Assembly (NCBI GenBank): GCA_018660825.1
Contig: JABJJO010000216.1
Span: forward strand, 1-64,000
DNA length: 64,000 nt
DNA from: Planctomycetaceae bacterium
Lineage (GTDB): Bacteria > Planctomycetota > Planctomycetia > Pirellulales > Pirellulaceae
Reading direction: 5' to 3'
Shown here: one piece after another, positions 47,145 to 56,567 of the stretch
How the letters are laid out: every line of letters begins with the position of its first letter
Position numbering within the stretch: the first letter of the stretch is position 1
The notes under the pieces: model-generated
Database searches by the model: none
What the model was told of the DNA's origin: nothing
The model's input: the letters and a program-made list of their open reading frames with translations, nothing else
Made by a program: the position numbers and the translations under genes

Positions 47145-47456
47145 ATGTACGCAATCATCGCCGACGGTGGCCGTCAATATAAAGTAGAAGAAGGTCAAGA
47201 ACTTGAAATTGATCTTCGTGACGTTAATGCGGGTGACGAGATCACATTCGATCGAGTGCTGACGATTTCGGGTGATGAAGGTGTCAAAGTTGGACAGCCT
47301 GTAGTAGAAGGCGCTTCGGTGACAGCAGAAGTTATCGCTGAAATTAAGGGTGAAAAAATCCACGTCCAGAAATTTCGTCGGCGGAAAAATTCAAAACGCC
47401 GCACGGGCCATCGCCAACGCTACACCAAAGTCCGCGTTTCAAGCATCATAGGCTAA
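47145..47456 (+). CDS. rplU: 50S ribosomal protein L21
   Basis: A 103-residue L21. It starts MYAIIADGGRQYKVEEGQ and has the basic core KIHVQKFRRRKNSKRRTGHRQ near the C-terminus, which binds 23S rRNA. Normal length. The usual follower rpmA (L27) is absent: the next gene is on the other strand, 53 bp away. A hairpin in the 196-bp leader may be regulatory. Confidence 0.96.
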   Translation: MYAIIADGGRQYKVEEGQELEIDLRDVNAGDEITFDRVLTISGDEGVKVGQPVVEGASVTAEVIAEIKGEKIHVQKFRRRKNSKRRTGHRQRYTKVRVSSIIG

Positions 47457-47509
47457 CGCGTGTCGGCGAAATTATCGTCCGTGGCTACCGTTTGATTCGT
47501 TGTTGGTCT

Positions 47510-48025
47510 TCAGGCCTCGGGTGTCGTCCCTACCGTTTTGTCCTGCTCAGCGTGGAGTGCTGTGTGTTGTTGTTCGTCCTGAGGGCGATTGTCGTGTCCT
47601 TTGCCTGCGGTGAATTCGATGTGATCTAAGAACTTCACATTGGCACATTCATCAATTTCATCCATTTGGCAGGCGGCGTGATCGGGAATGAAAAACCGAA
47701 AAGGGCCACCTTGGTCAACACTCAAAATAGCGCCTTCCAGATGATGCACAATCAAGCCTCTGTCACAGACGGCCGCTAGCGGAATACTGGCATGGAAATC
47801 GTCTAACGAGCCGTGCAGGCCAATATGAGTTGCTGCAGACGCAGGCTTACATAACTCCAAAAGACCTTGTAGCTGAATAGCGGCGCCCGCTCGCTTTGGT
47901 AATAGGTCTGCAATGTCAGCAATCTGAAATCTAGTGTCGACATCTGTGGCTAGTTGCTGAGCTGTAAGCTCCAATTCGGTTTGCACCAGACCAGATATTC
48001 TAAGTGTTTGATTGGAATTGCTCAT
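47510..48025 (-). CDS. Small sulfite-oxidase-fold (molybdopterin-domain-like) protein
   Basis: A 171-residue cytoplasmic protein. Residues about 8-145 match the oxidoreductase molybdopterin-binding fold by pattern: ISGLVQTELELTAQQL, AAIQLQGLLELC, THIGLHGSLDDFHASIPLAAV and GGPFRFFIPD. The Cys that binds molybdenum in sulfite oxidases and MsrP, and the whole N-terminal half of that domain, are not present, so cofactor binding is doubtful. The last 30 residues are polar and disordered-looking. It is the last gene of the LptD-CsgG-like series, 12 bp after the CsgG-like gene, which makes an envelope link possible. Family call from weak similarity. Confidence 0.6.
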   Translation of the reverse strand: MSNSNQTLRISGLVQTELELTAQQLATDVDTRFQIADIADLLPKRAGAAIQLQGLLELCKPASAATHIGLHGSLDDFHASIPLAAVCDRGLIVHHLEGAILSVDQGGPFRFFIPDHAACQMDEIDECANVKFLDHIEFTAGKGHDNRPQDEQQHTALHAEQDKTVGTTPEA

Positions 48026-48037
48026 TGAAATTGACTT

Positions 48038-49138
48038 CTAACGTGTTGGTTTCAGGTGGACAACTTGATTTTTTTCGACGTTTGTGTCAGCGGAAACAAT
48101 GGCAGACCGTGTGGTAATACGACAGATCGCTATTTTCTCTTTGACGCTGACAACTTCGATCTCACATATGGGGATCAACACAACGTCGAGAATCGCTCCG
48201 GTTTGTGGGTCACTGATGGTCTTGCTTAACCGTGAAATGACGAGTTGGTGGCCCGCAGCTAAACCCGCATTCTGACCGGCGTTGAGATACACAAAATCCT
48301 TATCCACGTCAGCCACTCGAGCTTCCCAGGGATGGTTATTTAGCTTGTTTGTCGTTTTCGTGACAGCGAGTTTTACAGCTTTAGAAACAGCTTTGCCTAC
48401 CGATGTGCCTTTGATTTTACCGAAGCTGACGTTGAATCCGTCAACGCGGTTAGGTGTATATTTTTGATATGCAAATCCAAGGTTTAAACCGGATCCTGTC
48501 GAAACACCAGTGACACGCTGCGAAGATAGGATTTCCCCTGTTCGAGTATCAATCACTCGTAATACCACAGTTGCTTTGGCGGTAGTCCGAGAGGTTCCGA
48601 CAACGACGTCAATTCCGTCGCCGAGTCCGAAGTCACCTAAGCCAAACTGCAACCCACGACTGGTTCGCTGATCGACACTTGTTACGGCAACTTCAAATAT
48701 TAATTGTGCACCGATGTGCCGGACGTCTTCAAAAAGATTTGCTTCCATTTCTAACGCTTGCACGTTGAGGCGTTCCACGACGGTGTATTGATTTGAATTG
48801 ACAAGTTCATCGATGACAAGTTCATCAACACTAGGGAAACGGAAATCCTGTTGGTATTTGGGCCATACCGCGACCGTTTTCCGTGGACCATTGGCGATTT
48901 GCGGAGCCTCGACAGGCCCGTTGTCTGTCGGTTGTTGTCGTGCCGGCTTGGGTTTTTTGTAGCGAATGCCTTTAGGAGCCGCACCGACGATAAGCGGACA
49001 GGCGACGGCACTGATAAAAAATAATGCGAGCAAGCTTAGTGGATAGCGACGGTTACAGATGATGAGCATGATATTCTTTTTCCACATTGATTCGATGTAT
49101 TCGCTTTGAATGTTTAAGCGCCGGCTACCAATATTCAT
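48038..49138 (-). CDS. CsgG/LpoB-like exported protein
   Basis: A 366-residue protein. The ATG shares one base with the stop of the LptD-like gene (TAATG), which supports this start, although ATG 49069 would give a more compact signal peptide (hydrophobic region about 32-50). Residues about 85-220 resemble the CsgG/LpoB fold: DELVNSNQYTVVERLNVQALEME is close to the family F-x-V-V-E-R signature, and ATVVLRVIDTRTGEIL follows. The C-terminal domain (about 270-366) is beta-rich. CsgG-type proteins form outer-membrane export pores or activate peptidoglycan enzymes; the role here is inferred from the LptD-like neighbour. Confidence 0.7.
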   Translation of the reverse strand: MNIGSRRLNIQSEYIESMWKKNIMLIICNRRYPLSLLALFFISAVACPLIVGAAPKGIRYKKPKPARQQPTDNGPVEAPQIANGPRKTVAVWPKYQQDFRFPSVDELVIDELVNSNQYTVVERLNVQALEMEANLFEDVRHIGAQLIFEVAVTSVDQRTSRGLQFGLGDFGLGDGIDVVVGTSRTTAKATVVLRVIDTRTGEILSSQRVTGVSTGSGLNLGFAYQKYTPNRVDGFNVSFGKIKGTSVGKAVSKAVKLAVTKTTNKLNNHPWEARVADVDKDFVYLNAGQNAGLAAGHQLVISRLSKTISDPQTGAILDVVLIPICEIEVVSVKEKIAICRITTRSAIVSADTNVEKNQVVHLKPTR

Positions 49139-52100
49139 TATTCTAACCCATACGCTCCGGCAGGAGGCGTATGAATACCGGTCAATCTGGCGATGCGACC
49201 GTTACCAAGGAACCGTGGTTCAATCATAATGTGGACACCAAAGTTATCACGGCTCTCGTCATAATTAATACCAGCACGCACGAGTAAAGATTCGCCGATT
49301 CTCACCAAGGACAAACTTTGACCGATATTGCCTGTATCGCCGAGGTCGAATGAAGTGCCAATAATGGCAATCCATTTTTGCGACATTTTGTAACTAGCCG
49401 CAGCATTGAATATGTGGCTGGAAATAGGACCGTCAATCATGCGATAACCTAGAAACAGGCGTCCGTTTTCTGGGCGGCTCAAGACGCCACCCACACTGAC
49501 TGTCTTTAACCCGCCACCGTAAAAGTCAAAGTAGCCGTCGGATAATATGGTAAAGCGATCTCCGACGTGCCAGCGGTAATCGTAGTCAAACATGCCGGTG
49601 TGTTGACCTTCGTTGTTGTCCGCATCAGGAAACAGTAATATTTCCGCATTGAGAACCATCCAATCTACCACGTGTTGTTTTCCCGCGATCCCACGTTTCG
49701 TCTGCCAACGTTGTTCCGTTGCTAAGCGGAATGTCATGGCGTCATCGGCAATTTCTGTAACGGGTGAACTGACATTGCCTTGCATGTTGGCCCGATAAGC
49801 AAACATGCGCTCATCCCATTTAGAGGCGATGTTTTGCCCCGCTATTCCGCCAAATGTGTCAAAAAAGAAACGGCGGCGGTAATGTTCTTGAGCATCATCG
49901 TCTAAGGCATCGTAACGCGGAAATCGATCCATGTTTTCGCTAGCGTCTGCCCAATAGGCGTCGAGCATCCAATTAACCTTGTGGGCCAATCCGCTTACAT
50001 TGAAAAGTTTACTTTTGATATTCGCGTCAGTTCTCGACATTGGCAGACTTGAACGGATGCCGACTTGGCCGTAGGTCCGAGTTACACTTTGGTGTGAGAT
50101 GTCATCGCCCCAATAGGCAACTTCGCCAAGCAGATAGGGGACCACTTTGACATTACCCCATTGCATGGGGAAATCAATTTCTTGCCGACTAGCCGCACGG
50201 ATACCCGAATACTTTTGTTCTTCACCAGCGAGCAGATCGAACTTAGCTTGTTCTGCGACGTCGAGCGGCGCGGTAGCAGGTTTGAGTGTTCCAAATCCTA
50301 CGCTGGTATGTTCATGCCACGTGGCACGATCGGCGAAGATGGATTCACCGAGCCAGTGATGATCCAACTTAGGGAGCCAGTCGGTTTGCGTAAAAAAGTC
50401 GTTTACGCGAATGTTTGCGGCCAGATCCCACACTCGATTGTCGGTAATCTTTTTTAGTGCAACTCCGGTCATTGGATCTTTTTCTTGATCCCAAACTCGT
50501 TCGTAGAACTGCTCCATAAAATTTCGGTCACTGATCAGTCCCACTTCGGCACTCAATTGAATACCATCCCGCAATAATTGTCGGTGTTGCCAAAATATCC
50601 GTCCGCGAAAATCACGCTCGGGCGTTACGTTGCGACGATCTCGGCCGAGGTTATCGGTGCCGTGGTCCTGTAATCCCCAAGCATCGAGTTGGCCGCGGCT
50701 TAGGCCCGGTAGATCGAACATGTCATCGCGTTGGTATTCATACAAAGTCCCAAAAGCAACTCCTCGTTCACTAAGCAAATCTGTGGATAGTGACCAAGTC
50801 GTGTTTTCGGGAACTTCTTCAACATTGAAAATTTGAAAGGCGTTCCAATCAATGAGCAATTGTTGTCCATAAACTCGATCGGTTTTGATGCGGATTCGAT
50901 CCAAATAGAATGAAGTGTCATCGACTCGTGAACTCATGGAAGGCCAGTAGAAAATAGGGACTCCGTCGAAGAACAAGAAGTTGTCTTTGCTGTTTGCTGT
51001 GACCTGATGATCAAAAACAGGTTCGCCCGTAACGGTGTTTCGTTTTTGTTTTCCTGTTATAGGATCGATACTCGGTTGTTGCCGATCGACAATTTCAATC
51101 TTGTCGGATTGGAACCAATAGCTTGGAATGCCCATGCGGCTAGATGTTATAGCAGTGCCGTATGCTCGAAATGTTTGTCGGTTGACTTGCTGTAGTACAT
51201 CGGCCTTGATGCGCATCAAACCGTCATATTCGTTGACAGGAGTTAAGACTTCTGCATTGAGTATCATGCCTTGTTCTTGGGTGACGTTGTAATACATTCG
51301 ATCGGCGTAGATCACTCGATCGTCTTGCCGGAAAATGATGTTTCCCTCGAGGTAGACTTCGATCGGTGTATTAGAGTCGGTAATGGACCCCCCCCGCAGT
51401 TGATCAAATGCGGGCCCCCATAGAACCATGCTGTCCGTTTCGATAGTGACGATTGAGGAATTACTGTCGCCGCCTTGGATTCCGTCGATGGTAACCCGAA
51501 CCCCCGATTTAGCGATGGCGAGTGATCCACCTCCGGTCGTGTTTTGTTCAACGTGCAGACTCCAATTAACATTGCTGCGTCCCTGCAGACGCAATCGGTG
51601 CTTGCCAATACCAACACTATTGTCCGTAGTGGGCGTTGTTCGATTTAATGCCGGATCCGTATCTTGGTAACCGGCAAATTGTACCGCGGTTCGCGATTGA
51701 CTAGCTTTCCAGCGAGCCATTGCACGGTTGAAGACATTCGTTGGTGTGCGCGGTGCGGCTAAGGTTTGTTCGGTGGTAACCGTGATTGCGGCTGAGCTTG
51801 ATAGACGGCCGAACCATTGGTGGTCGGTTAAAATGCGATTGGCGGGTGTTGCGTGATTGTTCTGGACTTGGTGTAGTCCAGCGATCCGTTGTTGCTCAAT
51901 GCGCGTGTTATCACCTTCAAGATATATAATGAGATTGTTTGATCGCCCCGCTGCTGGTCCGGCGCGGTCGATCCACAAAACGGCGGCCTGCCCTTGGGCA
52001 GAAAATGATCCCTGACGCAATTGGCACTGGGTTAACTGCCAGACCTCATAAACACCTTCAGTCCAGGTAAACCCGACGTGACCTGTGATTGTGATGGGAG

Positions 52101-52410
52101 CGTCGTTTTGATTAGCGGGGAGTTGAATCTCCGCTGAAAAAGCGGTTGTTGACAGTAATCCGAGGAGTGAAATGTGCAAAGCAACCAGCGCAAAATAACG
52201 TGTCCAAATAGCATTTTGATAACGAAGGTTGTGGACGATGGCGGTCAAATTGTTGCGCGGGTAGATTTGAGCGGTTTGTATGAAAAAACGAGGGATATCA
52301 TGCAGAAACATGGGTGTAGAGGCAGCAAAAGTATACGAATTTAAGGGAGTTTCAACAATGCTAATAACCACAGAGCGAATGAGCGTCCGTATCCACGAAT
52401 AGGACCGCAT
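49138..52410 (-). CDS. LptD/OstA-like outer-membrane protein
   Basis: About 1090 residues. The true start is uncertain: the signal peptide is at about 72-92 (FALVALHISLLGLLSTTAFSA), so ATG 52311 or TTG 52248 may be used instead of ATG 52410. A LptA/OstA-like beta-jellyroll region is at about 340-440 (VYLEGNIIFRQDDRVIYADRMYY). From about 500 the sequence has the alternating pattern of an LptD-type beta-barrel, ending without an aromatic residue (AYGLE). LptD places lipopolysaccharide or a similar glycolipid in the outer leaflet, which implies a true outer membrane. It overlaps the CsgG-like gene by one base and contains a G8 tract. Confidence 0.75.
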   Translation of the reverse strand: MRSYSWIRTLIRSVVISIVETPLNSYTFAASTPMFLHDIPRFFIQTAQIYPRNNLTAIVHNLRYQNAIWTRYFALVALHISLLGLLSTTAFSAEIQLPANQNDAPITITGHVGFTWTEGVYEVWQLTQCQLRQGSFSAQGQAAVLWIDRAGPAAGRSNNLIIYLEGDNTRIEQQRIAGLHQVQNNHATPANRILTDHQWFGRLSSSAAITVTTEQTLAAPRTPTNVFNRAMARWKASQSRTAVQFAGYQDTDPALNRTTPTTDNSVGIGKHRLRLQGRSNVNWSLHVEQNTTGGGSLAIAKSGVRVTIDGIQGGDSNSSIVTIETDSMVLWGPAFDQLRGGSITDSNTPIEVYLEGNIIFRQDDRVIYADRMYYNVTQEQGMILNAEVLTPVNEYDGLMRIKADVLQQVNRQTFRAYGTAITSSRMGIPSYWFQSDKIEIVDRQQPSIDPITGKQKRNTVTGEPVFDHQVTANSKDNFLFFDGVPIFYWPSMSSRVDDTSFYLDRIRIKTDRVYGQQLLIDWNAFQIFNVEEVPENTTWSLSTDLLSERGVAFGTLYEYQRDDMFDLPGLSRGQLDAWGLQDHGTDNLGRDRRNVTPERDFRGRIFWQHRQLLRDGIQLSAEVGLISDRNFMEQFYERVWDQEKDPMTGVALKKITDNRVWDLAANIRVNDFFTQTDWLPKLDHHWLGESIFADRATWHEHTSVGFGTLKPATAPLDVAEQAKFDLLAGEEQKYSGIRAASRQEIDFPMQWGNVKVVPYLLGEVAYWGDDISHQSVTRTYGQVGIRSSLPMSRTDANIKSKLFNVSGLAHKVNWMLDAYWADASENMDRFPRYDALDDDAQEHYRRRFFFDTFGGIAGQNIASKWDERMFAYRANMQGNVSSPVTEIADDAMTFRLATEQRWQTKRGIAGKQHVVDWMVLNAEILLFPDADNNEGQHTGMFDYDYRWHVGDRFTILSDGYFDFYGGGLKTVSVGGVLSRPENGRLFLGYRMIDGPISSHIFNAAASYKMSQKWIAIIGTSFDLGDTGNIGQSLSLVRIGESLLVRAGINYDESRDNFGVHIMIEPRFLGNGRIARLTGIHTPPAGAYGLE
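51388..51395 (-). repeat. G8 homopolymer inside the LptD-like gene
   Basis: Eight C on the plus strand (eight G in the coding strand) encode part of QLRGGS. A single-base slip would truncate the protein before its barrel. Confidence 0.85.
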
Positions 52411-52433
52411 TGAACCTGCTGGCTACGATTCGT

Positions 52434-53741
52434 TTAAGTACGATCAATCGCAGGAGATTTTGTAGTTGGGGTGGGTATTAGAGCCAACGCGGCGGCGAGG
52501 TAGAGTATGGGCATCAGCGGTGCTCGCATACGCATATCTGACCAATAGACGGCGTGTACGAGTGAAAAAGCTAGGATCATGACGAGTCCAAGCGTCATGG
52601 GAGCGGTGAGCCATTTTTTGCTATGTCGCACGGAAAACCAAAAAACAACGGCAAACAATGTTAAATACCAACCACCAACAGCCAATCGCAGTATGAATCG
52701 AGCAGTGGATTCGTTGTTCGAGCCCGCATTGGGTAGTGGGCTCCACAACTTACCGATACGGCGCATGATGGAGCGCGCAAACAATTGCGGATGCTGGAAA
52801 ATATGATATTTAGCAACTTCATAAGCAAACTGATCTCGTTCGATTTCATTACGGGAAATGACCTTGGGTTGCCCTATCGCTAGCGGTCCCCAAAAGTCAT
52901 CATCGGGATTCTCTGAGATGTTGAAATGTCGTACGCCACGATCAAAATGTTGTGCTTGGTATGTCCCCAGGGGCTGGTCTAGATGTTTATAGTACAATGG
53001 GTTATTGCCTAGTAAAAGTGTGTAACCTCCATGAGTCGTTGCTAGGACTGGTTTGCCAAGACTGATTTGATTACGAATGATCCAAGGAGCGATCGTTACC
53101 AACAGACAACAGCCAACGAGGAGATTAGTGCGTAGTTGTTCTTTCCAAGGGACTGTTTTTGAAAACATTAAGACCAACAGTGCTAACGCTGCGAAAACGA
53201 AAAATGTCGGGCGGCATAGTCCAGCAGCCCCTAGGGTGACTCCTGTTAAAACGATATTTAACTTATTGGTGTTGTTGACCATGCGTACTAAAAGCCAAAT
53301 AGCCAAAATTCCGAGAAGAGTGGCCGTAGTTTCAGTCATGGTTAGGATGGATTGATTCAACAGGATCGGGTCGATGCTGACTAACGCGGCTGCCAGTAAT
53401 GCAACGGGCTCGCGGCTAATCGTCAGTGCCACGCGATAGGTGAGAAGAACGGTGAGGATGCCAAACAAGATGTGGATTCCACCAACCCAAATGCCGTGGG
53501 GTATTCCAAGGCATATTCCAAGTGACAGTATGAGTGGATACAGGGGCGGCCGAAAAGCTGTCGGGTCGGCTTCGAGACTATAGGTGCCGTCTTCAACTAG
53601 GTGCACCGCAATCTTTTGGTAACTATCTGGGTCTGTTGCGGTTAGCGACTCGAATTGAAATCCAACGATAGCGAGTCTTACGAGCATTGCAGTGAGCAAC
53701 ACGAGTAATAGCCATTTACGTTGTTTAGCGAGTGTTTTCAT
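52434..53741 (-). CDS. Family-39/ArnT-like glycosyltransferase
   Basis: A 435-residue integral membrane protein with about 10-11 helices. The first helix (LLLVLLTAMLVRLAIVG) is followed by a periplasmic loop with TDPDSYQ, whose acidic residues are at the catalytic position of GT-C enzymes, and by FRPPLYPLILS, a family signature. Such enzymes move sugars from polyprenyl-phosphate carriers to lipids or proteins in the periplasm. It sits between the DUF4159 gene (19 bp) and the LptD-like gene (23 bp), which points to glycolipid modification. The sugar and acceptor are unknown. Confidence 0.88.
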   Translation of the reverse strand: MKTLAKQRKWLLLVLLTAMLVRLAIVGFQFESLTATDPDSYQKIAVHLVEDGTYSLEADPTAFRPPLYPLILSLGICLGIPHGIWVGGIHILFGILTVLLTYRVALTISREPVALLAAALVSIDPILLNQSILTMTETTATLLGILAIWLLVRMVNNTNKLNIVLTGVTLGAAGLCRPTFFVFAALALLVLMFSKTVPWKEQLRTNLLVGCCLLVTIAPWIIRNQISLGKPVLATTHGGYTLLLGNNPLYYKHLDQPLGTYQAQHFDRGVRHFNISENPDDDFWGPLAIGQPKVISRNEIERDQFAYEVAKYHIFQHPQLFARSIMRRIGKLWSPLPNAGSNNESTARFILRLAVGGWYLTLFAVVFWFSVRHSKKWLTAPMTLGLVMILAFSLVHAVYWSDMRMRAPLMPILYLAAALALIPTPTTKSPAIDRT

Positions 53742-53760
53742 TTAGACTTTTGGCTAGCGG

Positions 53761-56100
53761 TTATTGCTGCAGGCTAAAGAGAATAATATTGGAACCGAGA
53801 CGCGCAGCATCCAGACGGGAATAGCCTTTACATTCGATGGAAATTTGATTTTCGAGTGCACAACTTAAGTCATAAGGCGAAAAAGCGACTGCCAATCTTC
53901 CGTTAATGTGAATCGCTTCAACATGGGGTGAACCACGGGTTTCGAGTATCTCAGCCATTTGTGATTCGGATCGTGCGCTGGGTGTTCGTAAGGTAATCGT
54001 TGCCAGATCAAAGCCGTCGTATTTGTCAGTAAACATTGCGTGCTCTGGTGGTAATCGTCGCAGTGTATCGTTCGGAAAGATAAGACTCATTTCTCTGCGA
54101 AACGATTCCGTAAAAGTGCGACTGGCGCAAATTGCATCTCCAAATAGCACACCGCCGTTCTCCACAAATATCCGCAACGCTTGCCTTTCTTGGGCACTGA
54201 ATTTGAATCTTTGTCGACCATGGATGAACACCAACGGGTATTGCTGCAGCGAATCGCTGAGCGTTAATACTTGTCGTCCAGTTGTTACGCGGATATCGAG
54301 TTGAGTGCTGAGCACTTGCAAGAGATTATTGAGCGCACGTGGGGCATCATCGTTGCCGCCATTATGTGAGATTTCGGGGATCGTAAGTGTCTTCCGCAAC
54401 ACGGATGTTGTCGCGGGAGTGGTTGTTGAAACGAGTGGCCGATCGAGCTTGTCACGTAATTCACGACCTGTAGCGTAGCTTAAAATATTTGTTCCAAGCG
54501 CTAGCCGTTGATTAATTTCCTCCGCGACATTCTTGGCAATCCGATCGTCTTCACGAGGGTTGTATAATTCCCAATAGCAGCCTAATGGGACGCTGCTGTA
54601 AACAATGCTGGTACGGCAGCAGGTTTGGACCCCATGTATTTTGCCGATCATGCTGGGGTCAATGCGTGAATCCGCAAACCAAATGGCATGATTCGGAGGT
54701 AGTGGTGCTAGCGGACTTTGGGGGAATAGTTCTTTCATTAGTTGTTGGAATTGACTGTCAAACTGAGGGTTGTGACAGCTATTTTCTACAAACAAAAACC
54801 CGCCTTGGTTTATATATTCAACCAGCCCTTCTTTTTGCCCAGTGGTTAAGTCAAGCGAACCCTTACCGCTAATAAACAACACGGGTGTTTCCAATAGGTC
54901 GTTGGTGGATGCTAGTTTGATATCGATGCTCTGCCATGTCAAATACATATTCCATCGTCGTTCAGTATGCAGCACAATGTTTTGCATATCATGAGCGTGT
55001 TGATTCCAAGAATTATCGTTCGTTTTTCCATATTTGAGTTTGGCAATGACAACGGGTCGCCGACCTTTGGATAAATAAAGCAAGGCAAATGAAGTTGCGA
55101 CTGCTGGTTGGTGCTCGCCGTGGGCCAATGATCCTGTCCACGATCCCCGTAATTCATCTTGGAGGTTGACGATGTACTCACAGCCCAAGCGGTACCAATC
55201 AGTCGTGCCGATGTAGCGTTTTCCAGTAAGCCGGCCGACGCGTTCAATACAGTACATGTAATAGAAATACGAAGTGTCCTTGGTGAAGGCGCCGGAACCA
55301 ACTCGAATGCGACGCGCTAACCAATGGAGTCCTTTTTCAATTTGATCATCGATGATATTACTGTTACAACACTGGACTTTCCCACCAATAATCCGTTGTT
55401 CAATATTAACTTGCTTACCTTGAGTGATCACCATCGACGCAATACCAGCACAGGTCATACTGACTGAGGGGGTTGGGCCGAAGGAGCTGTCATAGGTCCA
55501 GCCGCCGGTACCAAGTTGCCGCGACGACCAATATATATTTGCGGCATGCCACGTTTGAGGTGGGATTCCGATTCCTTGTCGTTCGGCTTCATGCAGAGCA
55601 AGCAATGCAAATTGACTGTTCGAGGGATCGGTGGAGGGTAGTTTCGACCCATAACCCCATCCGCCGCTTGTCGGTTCTTGCGCGTTGATTAGCCACTGGG
55701 CGTTGCGGCGGATTAACAATTGATCGCGTTGTGGTTGCGCGTGGCAAAATACCATTAACTGCAGTGATACGACGTAGGTATGTTGAGACATCTTTGTGCT
55801 GCGTAAATACGACAGCGCTTTGGCAATAGTAGGGTCCTGATGATCAAGGCCACAATTCAATAGTGCCAAAGTTGCTAAACTGCTCACTCCATCCGGAAAT
55901 AAGCTAACTCCGGTTGGTGTGGTGAATTGAGGAAACGAACCATCGTCGCGTTGTTGCGAGCGCAGAAACTTCACACCTCGGTCGATTGAGTTGTTGACTT
56001 GCGTAGCTGTTATTTCAGCGTGACTTGTTGACGGAAGTGCCACAGTGAACAGGCATTGCAGTATTAGCGATATTACAAGTTTGAGGGCTTTTCGGTTCAT
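53761..56100 (-). CDS. Terpenoid-cyclase-repeat and double DUF4159 protein
   Basis: About 779 residues from ATG 56100, which gives a signal peptide (MNRKALKLVISLILQCLFT then ALPSTSHAE); the longer frame to 56217 adds 39 unsupported residues. Residues about 30-340 are an alpha/alpha-toroid of squalene-cyclase/prenyltransferase repeats (GVKFLRSQQRDDGSF, SGGWGYGSKLPSTDP, GTGGWTYDSS). Two DUF4159-like domains follow, at about 405-540 (LVEYINQGGFLFVENSC) and 615-779 (LRIFVENGGVLFGDAIC), each ending in a locator of the type L-P-P-x-H-A. It is exported. DUF4159 is often encoded beside MoxR/VWA operons, and here it is divergent from one. Confidence 0.88.
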   Translation of the reverse strand: MNRKALKLVISLILQCLFTVALPSTSHAEITATQVNNSIDRGVKFLRSQQRDDGSFPQFTTPTGVSLFPDGVSSLATLALLNCGLDHQDPTIAKALSYLRSTKMSQHTYVVSLQLMVFCHAQPQRDQLLIRRNAQWLINAQEPTSGGWGYGSKLPSTDPSNSQFALLALHEAERQGIGIPPQTWHAANIYWSSRQLGTGGWTYDSSFGPTPSVSMTCAGIASMVITQGKQVNIEQRIIGGKVQCCNSNIIDDQIEKGLHWLARRIRVGSGAFTKDTSYFYYMYCIERVGRLTGKRYIGTTDWYRLGCEYIVNLQDELRGSWTGSLAHGEHQPAVATSFALLYLSKGRRPVVIAKLKYGKTNDNSWNQHAHDMQNIVLHTERRWNMYLTWQSIDIKLASTNDLLETPVLFISGKGSLDLTTGQKEGLVEYINQGGFLFVENSCHNPQFDSQFQQLMKELFPQSPLAPLPPNHAIWFADSRIDPSMIGKIHGVQTCCRTSIVYSSVPLGCYWELYNPREDDRIAKNVAEEINQRLALGTNILSYATGRELRDKLDRPLVSTTTPATTSVLRKTLTIPEISHNGGNDDAPRALNNLLQVLSTQLDIRVTTGRQVLTLSDSLQQYPLVFIHGRQRFKFSAQERQALRIFVENGGVLFGDAICASRTFTESFRREMSLIFPNDTLRRLPPEHAMFTDKYDGFDLATITLRTPSARSESQMAEILETRGSPHVEAIHINGRLAVAFSPYDLSCALENQISIECKGYSRLDAARLGSNIILFSLQQ

Positions 56101-56567
56101 AGGTTTCATGAAGAGTAAGTGTCCCCAGGTGGAGTACATTGGGGCCGGTGTACGGGGGGGATTTATTGTTGAATTGAATGAAAGGGTTGTTTTTAGCGAT
56201 ACAATTAAGTGTAGCAATTGGCGGTACGGAAATTACGGACGATTATATAACTTCTGGGATTGCGTATTAATTTAGGGATGATTGGTAAACATGGCAATGT
56301 TAATCGAGACGTGATGTCACCTCATTTTCAATGAATGCCCTTGAATGCATAGATTGTCTGCATGATAAGCAAACGTGCGATGATAGAATGCAGGACGGTG
56401 TTAAGTGAATTTTGTTGTGCTGGGATTTTAAGGTCCCCGATTAACGGAAACTGTTATAGACAAAAAATCGCTGGTATTAAAAGATATACACGCGAACATG
56501 CTTTTTGTTCGCGCGTATGTCGTTGTAAATTATGTTTGAATGGTGTTGTGTACACAGAGAGTAGGAA
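56101..56567. other. Divergent regulatory region between DUF4159 and moxR operons
   Basis: No gene is supported in these 467 bases. It separates the two divergent envelope operons and carries a G7 tract (56154-56160) and a long hairpin (56486-56518). Promoters must lie here, but I could not fix a convincing -10/-35 pair. Confidence 0.5.
56486..56518. promoter_or_regulatory. 13-bp inverted repeat upstream of moxR
   Basis: ATACACGCGAACA (56486-56498) pairs with TGTTCGCGCGTAT (56506-56518) with one mismatch and a 7-base loop, 49 bases before the moxR start. It could be an operator or an mRNA leader hairpin. Confidence 0.5.

Noticed and set aside
56486-56518. Possible LexA (SOS) box upstream of moxR
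   Set aside because: GAAC and GTTC are 9 bases apart; the Gram-positive type needs 4, and no SOS gene is near.
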